From Microbacterium sp. SLBN-146 (lineage in GTDB: Bacteria; Actinomycetota; Actinomycetes; Actinomycetales; Microbacteriaceae), in NCBI RefSeq assembly GCF_006715145.1, contig NZ_VFMR01000001.1, forward strand, positions 930,001 to 994,000: a stretch of 64,000 bases of DNA, read 5' to 3'. The translations under genes were made by a program, and so were the position numbers. Below, in pieces: positions 1-6,938 of this stretch (its first letter is position 1; each line of letters begins with the position of its first letter). The notes beneath the pieces were generated by a model, which did no database searches, was not told where the DNA came from, and saw only the letters and a list, made by a program, of their open reading frames with translations.

Positions 1-92
1 GCGATCAAGACGGAGAGTTCGTCCGTCGCTTCGGCGCGGAGCAGCTCGAGGCTGGCTCGCCGCCGCGGCATCCGGTCGTCGTTCGTCACCAT
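1..92 (-). CDS. Partial N-terminus of an unidentified gene downstream of parB
   Basis: An open frame on the minus strand starts with ATG at 92 and is still open at the left window edge, giving about 31 residues that begin MVTNDDRMPRRR. A second ATG lies at 71. It points the same way as parB and starts 47 bp after the parB stop, so it could be the next gene of the partition operon. The fragment is too short to assign a family, and a chance frame is possible. Confidence 0.35.
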   Translation of the reverse strand, partial: MVTNDDRMPRRRASLELLRAEATDELSVLI

Positions 93-139
93 TCCAGCGT
101 ACGACGATCGCGACGCTCGGGCTCCGATCGCGACGGGGT

Positions 140-1117
140 TCACGCCGATCCGTAGCCCGTTTCGCCGATCTCGTCGAGAATCCGATTGAGATCCTGGATG
201 CTTGCGAAGTCGATGCTGATCTGGCCTTTTCTCGCCGTCAGAGCGATGCGAACGCGGGTGTTGAGCCGATCCCCGAGCCGTTCGGCGACGTCGTCGAGGT
301 GCGCGCGGCGTGCGCCCGGCTGCGGCTTCGGAGCTCGAGTGCCACCGGCATCCGGCGCCTTCGACGCGGCCTCCGCGGCGCGCACCGAGAGGTCTTCGTT
401 GACGATCTTGTCGGCCAGGCGCTGCATGGCATCGACATCCTCGAGCGACAGGATGGCTCGGGCGTGACCCGCGGACAGCACACCCGCGGCGACTCGCTGC
501 TGCACCGGAACCGGGAGCTTGAGGAGTCGGATGGTATTGCTGATCTGCGGACGTGATCGACCGATACGGCTCGCGAGTTCCTCTTGAGTGATGCCGAAAT
601 CTTCGAGCAGCTGCTGATAGGCCGACGCCTCTTCGAGGGGGTTGAGCTGCGATCGGTGCAGGTTCTCGAGCAGTGCGTCACGGAGCAGGTTCTCGTCGGA
701 CGTCTCGCGAACCACCGCGGGGATGGAGTCGAGTCCTGCCTCGCGCGCGGCTCGGGTCCGGCGCTCACCCATGATGAGCTCGTACGTCCCCTCCCCTGTG
801 TCGCGGACGACGACCGGCTGGAGGACACCGAACTCGCGCACGCTGTGAACGAGCTCGGCGAGGTCGTCAGCATCGAAGTTGGTGCGGGGCTGGCGCGGAT
901 TCGGCACGATCGTGTGCGGATCGATGTGCACGAGCCGGGCACCGGGGACCGCGACGAGGTCTTCGACCGGTGCGGCCGACTCGGTCGCTGTAGCATCCGT
1001 GCCTGAGGCGTCGCTCTCGCTCCGGGAGAAGAAGACGTCCGCGGGTCGCGCCTCCGTCGTCTCGCTCGTCGGGATGAGGGCGCCGATTCCACGGCCTAGA
1101 CCTGTGCGCTTGGCCAT
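140..1117 (-). CDS. parB: Chromosome partitioning protein ParB
   Basis: ParB is the parS-binding CTPase clamp that loads around the origin and works with ParA in chromosome segregation. The 325-residue protein has a typical length. It has a variable acidic N-terminus, then the ParB/Spo0J core starting near residue 65, with the GERR motif (MGERRTRAA) in the CTP-binding fold. A helix-turn-helix follows (ITQEELASRIGRSRPQISN), then a C-terminal dimerisation domain. The start codon overlaps the parA stop by one base (TGATG), so the two are translationally coupled. Its binding sites are visible nearby at 2042, 2226, 3245 and 4057. Confidence 0.97.
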   Translation of the reverse strand: MAKRTGLGRGIGALIPTSETTEARPADVFFSRSESDASGTDATATESAAPVEDLVAVPGARLVHIDPHTIVPNPRQPRTNFDADDLAELVHSVREFGVLQPVVVRDTGEGTYELIMGERRTRAAREAGLDSIPAVVRETSDENLLRDALLENLHRSQLNPLEEASAYQQLLEDFGITQEELASRIGRSRPQISNTIRLLKLPVPVQQRVAAGVLSAGHARAILSLEDVDAMQRLADKIVNEDLSVRAAEAASKAPDAGGTRAPKPQPGARRAHLDDVAERLGDRLNTRVRIALTARKGQISIDFASIQDLNRILDEIGETGYGSA

Positions 1118-2106
1118 CAGGAGTGTCCTTCGTTCTGCGGCGCACTCTCGCGCCGGATGATCTCGACAGCGGCCTCGCGATAGGCGACGGCGCCGGCCGA
1201 CTGCCCATCGTAGGCGATGACCGTCTGCCCGAAACTCGGCGCTTCTGATACGCGCACTGATCGGGGAATGACCGTTGCCAGCACCTCGTTCGGGAAGTGC
1301 TCCCGCACCTCCTCAGCCACTTGCTGCGCGAGGCGCGTGCGCCCGTCGTACATCGTGAGCATGATCGTGGAGAGGTGAAGACGCGGATTGAGGTGCTTCT
1401 GGATCATTCCGACCGTGCCGAGGAGTTGGCTCAGTCCTTCCAGCGCGTAGTACTCGCACTGGATGGGGATCAACAACTCTGTGGCCGCCGCGAAGGCGTT
1501 GATCGTCAGGAGTCCGAGGGACGGCGGGCAGTCGATCAGCACATAGTCGAGATGATGCTCTCCGCTGTCGAGATACGCGTCGAGCGCGGTGCGCAGGCGG
1601 TGTTCCCGTGCGACCTGCGAGACGAGCTCGATCTCGGCACCCGCAAGGTGGATCGTGCTCGGGGCGCAGAGCAGATTCGGTGACTCTGGGCTCGTCTGAA
1701 TGATGTCAGTGAGAGGGAAATCGTCGATCAAGACGTCGTAGATGCTGGGAATGTCGGCGGTGTGGGGGACTCCGAGCGCTGTTGAGGCATTCCCCTGCGG
1801 GTCGAGATCGATCACGAGCACACGGGCCCCGACGGATGCCAGCGCGGCTGCGAGATTCACGGTCGTCGTGGTCTTTCCCACGCCGCCCTTCTGATTCGAG
1901 ACAGTCAGCACGCGCGTCCGTCCCGACAGCTCGACGTCTGCACTCTCTAGCGCGCGTCGTCGGGCGGAGAGGTCCGCGAGTTCGCGGGCGATGGGCGAGT
2001 CCTCGAAAGAAGGAGATGACACCGCCACCGGTTCTTCAGGATGTTCCACGTGAAACGGCTCTCCTGCATTTCGTCGGACGTCATCTTCTACTCTACCCGC
2101 GGCCAC
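1117..2106 (-). CDS. parA: Chromosome partitioning ATPase ParA
   Basis: ParA is the Walker-type ATPase that moves ParB-parS complexes. The deviant Walker A motif KGGVGKTTT, followed by DLDPQGNAST, is clear. The longest frame starts at a GTG (2106), giving 329 residues. The first 25-30 residues are then encoded across a parS site (2042-2057) and look unlike ParA, so translation may begin at one of the GTG codons just downstream of that site. The conserved part begins near the PIARELADLSARRRAL segment. It forms an operon with parB downstream. Confidence 0.95.
   Translation of the reverse strand: MAAGRVEDDVRRNAGEPFHVEHPEEPVAVSSPSFEDSPIARELADLSARRRALESADVELSGRTRVLTVSNQKGGVGKTTTTVNLAAALASVGARVLVIDLDPQGNASTALGVPHTADIPSIYDVLIDDFPLTDIIQTSPESPNLLCAPSTIHLAGAEIELVSQVAREHRLRTALDAYLDSGEHHLDYVLIDCPPSLGLLTINAFAAATELLIPIQCEYYALEGLSQLLGTVGMIQKHLNPRLHLSTIMLTMYDGRTRLAQQVAEEVREHFPNEVLATVIPRSVRVSEAPSFGQTVIAYDGQSAGAVAYREAAVEIIRRESAPQNEGHS
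2042..2057. promoter_or_regulatory. parS: parS centromere site 1
   Basis: The 16-mer tgttccacgtgaaacg matches the bacterial parS consensus TGTTNCACGTGAAACA except at the last base. It overlaps the 5' end of the longest parA frame, so ParB binding here could also affect parA expression (inference). Confidence 0.88.
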
Positions 2107-2225
2107 CGACCCCGCTTCCCCTCGCAGGCCTCGATGCCCGCTCCGCGCTCCTGAACCCCCGACAGCGCCCCCGCTGATCGAGTAGGCGGCACAGCCGCCG
2201 TATCGAGATCCCTCGTCCCACGCAC

Positions 2226-2241
2226 CGTTTCACGTGAAACA
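2226..2241. promoter_or_regulatory. parS: parS centromere site 2
   Basis: The site reads cgtttcacgtgaaaca, a perfect TTTCACGTGAAA core. It lies inside the tandem repeat unit between parA and the GIY-YIG gene. Confidence 0.92.
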
Positions 2242-2331
2242 CTCCCGCGCTCCTCGACCACTGTTAGCATTCCCGCTGATCGAGTAGGCGGCACAGCCGC
2301 CGTATCGAGATCCCAACCCACGTCCTCGCAC

Positions 2332-2347
2332 CGTTCCACGAGAAACG
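2332..2347. promoter_or_regulatory. Decayed parS copy
   Basis: The site reads cgttccacgagaaacg. It lies 106 bp from parS site 2 in the same position of the duplicated unit, but the central CACGTG has become CACGAG. ParB binding is probably weakened or lost. It looks like a by-product of repeat duplication. Confidence 0.6.
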
Positions 2348-2432
2348 CTCCCGCGCTCCTCGACCACTGTTAGCATTCCCGCTGATCGAGTAGGCGGCAC
2401 AGCCGCCGTATCGAGATCCCCCGCCCCGCGCG

Positions 2433-2732
2433 CTACCAAGGTTCCGACGTGTCGCTCCACCGCTTTCGAGCCAGTGGAGCGAGTAGCTCCGGACGCCCCT
2501 TCACCAGCGCGAGCCGCTTCGCTCGACCCCATCCCTGCACTTGCTTCTCACGGCGATAGGCGTCATCAACCCTCAAGAACTCCTCGCTATAGAGAAGCCG
2601 AACCGGGAGGCGGGAGCGTGTGTACAGCGAACCCTCACCCGCTTGATGTTGATTCAGTCGTCGTTGCAGATCGAGCGTGCTTCCCACGTAGAGCGAACGA
2701 TCACGGCACTCGAGGATGTACATGTACGGCAT
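2433..2732 (-). CDS. Small GIY-YIG nuclease-domain protein
   Basis: The 99-residue protein starts [11 protein letters not shown] and is a stand-alone GIY-YIG domain of the YhbQ/UPF0213 type. The YMYILEC...YVGST pair forms the GIY-YIG core (YI...YVG), followed by the conserved LQRRLNQHQ arginine region, and a glutamate in the EKQVQGW segment is the likely metal ligand. Upstream in-frame codons run through the palindromic repeats and are not protein-like, so the ATG at 2732 is chosen. The gene is flanked on both sides by the repeat arrays. Proteins of this size are usually called nucleases of unknown substrate. A role in repeat maintenance is only a hypothesis. Confidence 0.85.
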   Translation of the reverse strand: MPYMYILECRDRSLYVGSTLDLQRRLNQHQAGEGSLYTRSRLPVRLLYSEEFLRVDDAYRREKQVQGWGRAKRLALVKGRPELLAPLARKRWSDTSEPW

Positions 2733-2837
2733 ACCAACGAGTGTTGCCGCGAAGACCAGTGGAGGGAGCCCATTCCTGCGCAAACTGGGGGGAACTGCAC
2801 TGAACCGATGAGTTGGGGAGGAGGCATCGGTGGGAGG

Positions 2838-3340
2838 GTCTCGATACGCGCTACGCGCTACTCGACCACCGGTAACGTCCCGCTGATCGAGTAGGCGCAC
2901 AGCCGCCGTATCGAGATCCCCCGCGCGAGCCCCGCGCAGGTCTCGATACGCGCTGCGCGCTACTCGACCACCGGTAACGTCCCGCTGATCGAGTAGGCGG
3001 CACCGCCGCCGTATCGAAATCCACCCGCCGGCTCCACGCAAGTCTCGATACGCGCTGCGCGCTACTCGACCACCGGTGACGTCCCGCTGATCGAGTAGGC
3101 GGCGCAGCCGCCGTATCGAGATCGCCCCACGAGCCCCGCGCAGGTCTCGATACGCGCTCCGCGCTACTCGACCACCGGTAACGTCCCGCTGATCGAGTAG
3201 GCGGCACAGCCGCCGTATCGAAATACGAACCCATGTCCACGCACCGTTTCACGTGAAACACTCGCCGGATCCACGCGCGGGTCTCGATACGCGCTTCGCG
3301 CTACTCGACCACCGGAGAGGCGGAGGAGCCACCGTATCGA
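2838..3340. repeat. Array of about 102-bp palindromic repeat units
   Basis: Units beginning gtctcgatacgcgct start at 2838, 2940, 3042 and 3144 (period 102 bp), with a diverged one at 3281. Each full unit has two hairpins: a TCGATACGCGC / GCGCTACTCGA half, then caccggtaacgtcccgctga leading into the same GGCGGC / GCCGCC palindrome seen near parA. A parS site (3245) separates the fourth and fifth units. The rest of 2733-3412 shows no gene; positions 3340-3412 hold a GC-rich inverted stretch before the rsmG stop, possibly a terminator. Confidence 0.92.
3245..3260. promoter_or_regulatory. parS: parS centromere site 3
   Basis: The site reads cgtttcacgtgaaaca and is identical to site 2. It is preceded by a diverged copy of the same flank (acccatgtccacgcac), which shows that it came from the same duplicated unit. 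Confidence 0.92.
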
Positions 3341-3412
3341 GAGCCACCGGGAAGGCCTCGCGATCGGGAAGGCCGGACCGGCCTCGAGAAATCCGGCCGG
3401 ACGGATGGAGCG

Positions 3413-4048
3413 TCAGCGGACGGTGGCGCGGAAGACGCGAGTGGGTTCGGCCAGCAGATCTGCTCCGACGATCTCTACTCGGGCATCAGTGACCTTGAAA
3501 CGGCGAAGCTGCTTTTCGGCATTCTCGATCTCGGCCGCGACAGACGCGCCCTTCAGCAGGATCAGCTCACCTCCGTCGCGAACTAGAGGAGCTGTGATGG
3601 GCACGAGTGTCCGTAGCGCGCTCACCGCGCGGGCCGTGACTGCGTCGAAGACCGGACCACCCGTCCACTCCTCGCCGCGCATCCGCACAATCTCGACATT
3701 GTCCAGGGAAAGGTCTTCGGCTTGCTCGGACAGCCAAGCCACACGGCGTTCCATGGGTTCGATCAACACGAACTCGACGTCGGGACGAGCGATTGCGAGG
3801 ACGAGCCCCGGCAATCCCGCACCAGAGCCGATATCGGCAACGCGGCCAGAGAAGAGAGGTGCGACGACAGCACTATTGAGGATGTGTCGCGTCCACAGGC
3901 GGGCGGGTTCGAGGGGGCCGATGAGCCCACGCTCTTCGCCATGTCGTCCCAGCGCACGCGCGAACGCCCGCGCTCGCTCGATCTGGTCGCCGAAGATGAT
4001 GGATGCAACATCCGGTTCGTCTTCGATCGACGGAAGAGCCTCAGCCAC
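3413..4048 (-). CDS. rsmG: 16S rRNA (guanine527-N7)-methyltransferase RsmG
   Basis: This is the GidB/RsmG family enzyme that methylates G527 of 16S rRNA using SAM. It has 211 residues, the usual length. The SAM-binding motif I DIGSGAGLPGL is near residue 91 and the acidic LIEP motif follows near residue 114. It sits in the conserved order jag-rsmG-parA-parB. The start is 8 bp from parS site 4, so ParB binding may overlap its leader. Confidence 0.96.
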   Translation of the reverse strand: MAEALPSIEDEPDVASIIFGDQIERARAFARALGRHGEERGLIGPLEPARLWTRHILNSAVVAPLFSGRVADIGSGAGLPGLVLAIARPDVEFVLIEPMERRVAWLSEQAEDLSLDNVEIVRMRGEEWTGGPVFDAVTARAVSALRTLVPITAPLVRDGGELILLKGASVAAEIENAEKQLRRFKVTDARVEIVGADLLAEPTRVFRATVR

Positions 4049-4056
4049 GTTCGAAG

Positions 4057-4072
4057 TGTTTCACGTGAAACG
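4057..4072. promoter_or_regulatory. parS: parS centromere site 4
   Basis: The site reads tgtttcacgtgaaacg and matches the consensus at 15 of 16 bases. It fills the short gap between the jag stop and the rsmG start. Confidence 0.92.
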
Positions 4073-4591
4073 TCACGCGCGACGAATGACCGTGTGCCGG
4101 TCAGCACCTTCGCCGTATGACTCCGACACGTATCCACGGTCAGCGACAACGTCGTGGACGAGCTTCCGCTCGTAACTCGACATCGCAGGCAGGGAGGCCT
4201 GCGACGCGCCTTCCTTGATCCGCTCGATTGCACGATCGACGAGAACCTCCAGCTGGCGCTGGCGCGTGTCGCGTGACCCGCCCACGTCGAGGATGAGACG
4301 GGAGAAGCGACCACTCTTCGTCTGCACGGCGATGCGAGTCAGTTCCTGCAGCGCCTGGACCGTATCCGGGTTCGCGAGCAGGTCGACAGAACCATCTTCC
4401 GGTGGCTCGACAGAGACGTACGCGCGTCCACCACGAACATCGAGTGTCAGATCACCGTCGATATCGGCGATATCGAGCAGACCCTCGATGAAGTCCGCGG
4501 CGAAATCACCCTCCTGCTCGAGCTGCTCGACAGTCGCGACCTCGCGCTCGGGGCGCTGGTCCGTCGTGTCCACATCGTGGGTCGTGCTCAT
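4073..4591 (-). CDS. jag: Jag/KhpB-type KH-R3H RNA-binding protein
   Basis: The 172-residue protein has a KH-like region and a C-terminal R3H domain (SYERKLVHDVVADRGYVSES, near residues 138-157). This is the order seen in KhpB/Jag proteins encoded next to yidC. The family binds RNA and influences cell-envelope growth in Gram-positive bacteria. The acidic N-terminus (residues 1-30) lacks a clear Jag-N domain, as is usual in actinobacteria. It starts 67 bp after the yidC stop and precedes rsmG. Confidence 0.93.
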   Translation of the reverse strand: MSTTHDVDTTDQRPEREVATVEQLEQEGDFAADFIEGLLDIADIDGDLTLDVRGGRAYVSVEPPEDGSVDLLANPDTVQALQELTRIAVQTKSGRFSRLILDVGGSRDTRQRQLEVLVDRAIERIKEGASQASLPAMSSYERKLVHDVVADRGYVSESYGEGADRHTVIRRA

Positions 4592-4658
4592 ATCTGTCCT
4601 CTAGTCACTGATGATTCGGGGGATGTCGCGGGCCAGGCCGCTGATCGGAGCAGTCCGA

Positions 4659-5786
4659 TCAGCGAGGCGTGGGACCGCCTGCATCCGGCTTCTTCTGTGG
4701 TCCTGGCGCACCGCCGGGCGTCCCGGTAGGCCGCTGTCCCGACTTCTTGGCTCGCTGCTTGCCCACCGGCTGCTGGCGCTTGGGCGCAGCTGCCTTTGCA
4801 CGCTCCGCCTCTTCGAGGAGACGCTGCTGCTCCGCCTGGTACTTCTCCATCGGAACGACCTTGCCCGACGAGTCGATCGCCTTGCCCTTGCGAGCGAGGC
4901 GCTCCTCGCGGGCCTTCGCCGCGTCCGACCCGGGGGTGGGCATCTCGCGGATGACGAGGAACTGCTGACCCATCGTCCAGAGGTTGGAGACGAACCAGTA
5001 GATGACGACGCCGAGCGGGAAGAAGACACCCGAGAAGACGAAGGCGAACGGCAGCACCCAGAGCATGATCTTCTGCATCTGGTACGCCTGGCCGGTCTTG
5101 GCCTCGGGGGAGAGGTTCTTCGAGATGATCTGCAGCTGTGTGAAGAACTGCGACAGGATCATCAGAACGACGAGTGCGAGAAGAATGACGATCGCGACGA
5201 CGTTGTTGCTCTCGAACGCGTTGATCAGAGTCTCGTGCAATGACGCGACGCCGAAGAGCTTCGCGTCGTAGAACTGCTGCGTGAGCTCCGCGTTGAGGAG
5301 TCCGACTCCGCCGATCCCTGCGGTCGCGTGTCGCGTCACATCGTTCAGCACGCTGAAGAGCGCGAAGAAGACGGGCATCTGGACGAGGAGCGGCAGACAG
5401 CTCGACACGGGAGTCGTCCCGTGCTTCTTATACAGCGCCATCGTCTCGCGGCTCATCGCCTCACGAGACAGCTGATCACGCTTGCCGCGGTACTTCTCCT
5501 GAACTTTTCGCAGTTCAGGAGCGATTTCCATCATCTTACGCTGGCTCTTGATCTGCCGAACGAAGAGCGGGATCATCGCGGAGCGGACGACGATCACGAG
5601 GCCGACGATCGCGAGGACCCAGGTCAGACCGTCAGCCGGCGAGAATCCGATCGCGGTGAAGAGCCAGTGCCATCCGACCAGCACCATCTCGACGAGCCAC
5701 TTCAGAGGCCACAGGATGGTGCCGATGAGGTCGAAACCGCCACCGGAGGGCGCCGGGGCCGGCGTCGAGGAGAGCAAGAGATCCAT
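4659..5786 (-). CDS. yidC: Membrane protein insertase YidC
   Basis: YidC/Oxa1 inserts and folds inner-membrane proteins, alone or with SecYEG. The 375-residue protein has an N-terminal membrane segment, then the conserved arginine-bearing segment (VIVVRSAMIPLF). The cytoplasmic hairpin follows (KSQRKMMEIAPELRKVQEKY), then the TTPVSSCLPLLVQMPVFFALF transmembrane block, two more membrane segments, and a basic Lys/Arg/Pro-rich tail typical of Gram-positive YidC. It lies 8 bp downstream of yidD in the rpmH-rnpA-yidD-yidC operon. Confidence 0.97.
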   Translation of the reverse strand: MDLLLSSTPAPAPSGGGFDLIGTILWPLKWLVEMVLVGWHWLFTAIGFSPADGLTWVLAIVGLVIVVRSAMIPLFVRQIKSQRKMMEIAPELRKVQEKYRGKRDQLSREAMSRETMALYKKHGTTPVSSCLPLLVQMPVFFALFSVLNDVTRHATAGIGGVGLLNAELTQQFYDAKLFGVASLHETLINAFESNNVVAIVILLALVVLMILSQFFTQLQIISKNLSPEAKTGQAYQMQKIMLWVLPFAFVFSGVFFPLGVVIYWFVSNLWTMGQQFLVIREMPTPGSDAAKAREERLARKGKAIDSSGKVVPMEKYQAEQQRLLEEAERAKAAAPKRQQPVGKQRAKKSGQRPTGTPGGAPGPQKKPDAGGPTPR

Positions 5787-5794
5787 CTGAAGGA

Positions 5795-6151
5795 TCAGTC
5801 CTTTCGAGTGGAGGCTGGGACGACGAAGCCGTGCGACGTCAGCCCGTGCCGGAAGTGCTCATGAGGTGGGACGTCGTCGACGCCGCCGACGGCCCACGGA
5901 TGACACCGGGCGAGTCGAGCGGCGGTGAGTGCCGCGCCCTTGATCGCCCCGTGTTGCTGTACTGCCCCGACGGCGTACGCCGAGCAGGAGGGAAAGTACT
6001 TGCAGACGTCGCCGTACATCGGCGAGATCGTCGCACGGTAACCATGGAGGAACCCGAGGACGAGGTTGCGAGGGAGGAGCGGAGCTGCACGCAGCACATC
6101 GGATGCGTCGAGGTGGTCCTCACCACGGGCGTAAGACGGGAGGACGCTCAT
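5795..6151 (-). CDS. yidD: Membrane protein insertion efficiency factor YidD
   Basis: This small 118-residue protein contains the diagnostic YidD block: FLHGYRATISPMYG, then CKYFPSCSAYA and GAIKGAALTAARLARCHPW. Family members aid YidC-dependent insertion. The start overlaps the rnpA stop by four bases, so the two are coupled. The first 25 residues are variable, so a slightly later start cannot be excluded. Confidence 0.95.
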   Translation of the reverse strand: MSVLPSYARGEDHLDASDVLRAAPLLPRNLVLGFLHGYRATISPMYGDVCKYFPSCSAYAVGAVQQHGAIKGAALTAARLARCHPWAVGGVDDVPPHEHFRHGLTSHGFVVPASTRKD

Positions 6152-6486
6152 GCCGCGGCCCTCTGTGAAAGGCAGCGCGTGACTTCGGCCCGCAACTCTG
6201 CGAAATCGACCGAACCTGCACCGGGGAGCGCGCGGATGACGATGTCGACGCCGGGCCGGACATCATTCAAGGATTCGGCGCACACGGCCTTGAGTCTGCG
6301 ACGGACCGTGTTGCGTACCACTGCGCCCCCCACCTGACGACTGACGATGAAGCCGAAGCGAGTCGGGCGATCCTCCACCGAAGATGTCACGTAGGTGACG
6401 GTGTGAGAACCGGCACAACGTCGTCCCCGACGGACAGCGGCCTTATAGTCCGCTCCGCGGGTGAGTCGGTTCGGCCTCGCCAGCAC
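6148..6486 (-). CDS. rnpA: Ribonuclease P protein component
   Basis: RnpA is the protein subunit of RNase P, which matures tRNA 5' ends. The frame is open further upstream, but the protein-like part starts at the GTG at 6486 (VLARPNRLTRGADYK), giving 112 residues, the normal RnpA size. The family basic motif appears as GAVVRNTVRRRLKAV, near residues 62-76. This start lies 10 bp after the rpmH stop; the longer frame would run through rpmH in another reading frame. Confidence 0.94.
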   Translation of the reverse strand: MLARPNRLTRGADYKAAVRRGRRCAGSHTVTYVTSSVEDRPTRFGFIVSRQVGGAVVRNTVRRRLKAVCAESLNDVRPGVDIVIRALPGAGSVDFAELRAEVTRCLSQRAAA

Positions 6487-6496
6487 CGGCCTGGGT

Positions 6497-6634
6497 TCAG
6501 GCCGAGAGCTCGGTGCGGCCCTTGGCGCGGCGAGCCGCCAGGATGCCGCGACCGGCGCGGGTGCGCATACGTGCGCGGAAACCGTGCTTCTTGGCACGAC
6601 GACGGTTGTTGGGCTGGAACGTGCGCTTGCTCAT
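6497..6634 (-). CDS. rpmH: 50S ribosomal protein L34
   Basis: A 45-residue basic protein translates from the ATG at 6634: it begins [20 protein letters not shown] and ends GRTELSA. This is textbook bacterial L34. It is the first gene of the rpmH-rnpA-yidD-yidC-jag run and is divergent from dnaA. Confidence 0.97.
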   Translation of the reverse strand: MSKRTFQPNNRRRAKKHGFRARMRTRAGRGILAARRAKGRTELSA

Positions 6635-6938
6635 GAGATCACTCCGGATGAGATGTCTGCGGATTCACGTACCCGAAGACGACGATGAGGGGACCGCCCA
6701 AAGGGCATAAGTCAACCGACTAAGGCTACGTCGAGACGGCGAAGAACTCAAACCGGAACCACGGGGCGGGCATTATGCACAGCCGCCGGGCTCGGGCCTG
6801 GCAATGACACGCCGCACATGCCTACAGTGGAGTTTGCTCCCGAGACCCGTGCTGACTAGCGTGTCTCCGGCAGTTATCCACAGGCTACGCGCGGCGACAC
6901 CGCGGCATCCGTGGGATTCATCGAGACCCGGGGGGGCC
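6635..6938. promoter_or_regulatory. Divergent rpmH/dnaA promoter region
   Basis: This 304-bp gap separates rpmH (minus) from dnaA (plus) and must hold both promoters. A perfect DnaA box is present at 6874-6882. I see no -10/-35 pair strong enough to place a start site with confidence. Longer dnaA frames reach into this region but are not protein-like. Confidence 0.7.
6874..6882. promoter_or_regulatory. DnaA box upstream of dnaA
   Basis: The sequence ttatccaca is the consensus 9-mer and lies 57 bp before the dnaA start. This placement fits autoregulation of dnaA by DnaA, as known in other bacteria. Confidence 0.85.

Larger units (their letters stand above)
2172..2419. repeat. Three palindromic repeats, the last two in tandem units that also carry parS
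   Basis: The element cgctgatcgagtaggcggca and its continuation to the gatcc end, about 40 bp, occurs at 2172, 2274 and 2380. Each copy folds as TCGA-n3-GGCGGC / GCCGCC-n3-TCGA. Copies two and three belong to a tandem unit of about 106 bp, which begins with a parS-like sequence and continues through ctcccgcgctcctcgaccac to the palindrome. The 5' copy of this unit carries a perfect parS (2226) and the 3' copy a decayed one (2332). No convincing gene is seen from 2107 to 2432. Confidence 0.9.

Noticed and set aside
2838..3340. CRISPR array
   Set aside because: The units are 102 bp apart and themselves palindromic, without short uniform repeats and unique spacers, and no cas gene is near.
6804..6938. 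Longer dnaA start at 6804
   Set aside because: The upstream 45 codons do not resemble DnaA and cross the DnaA box and promoter region; the ATG at 6939 has the expected DnaA N-terminus.
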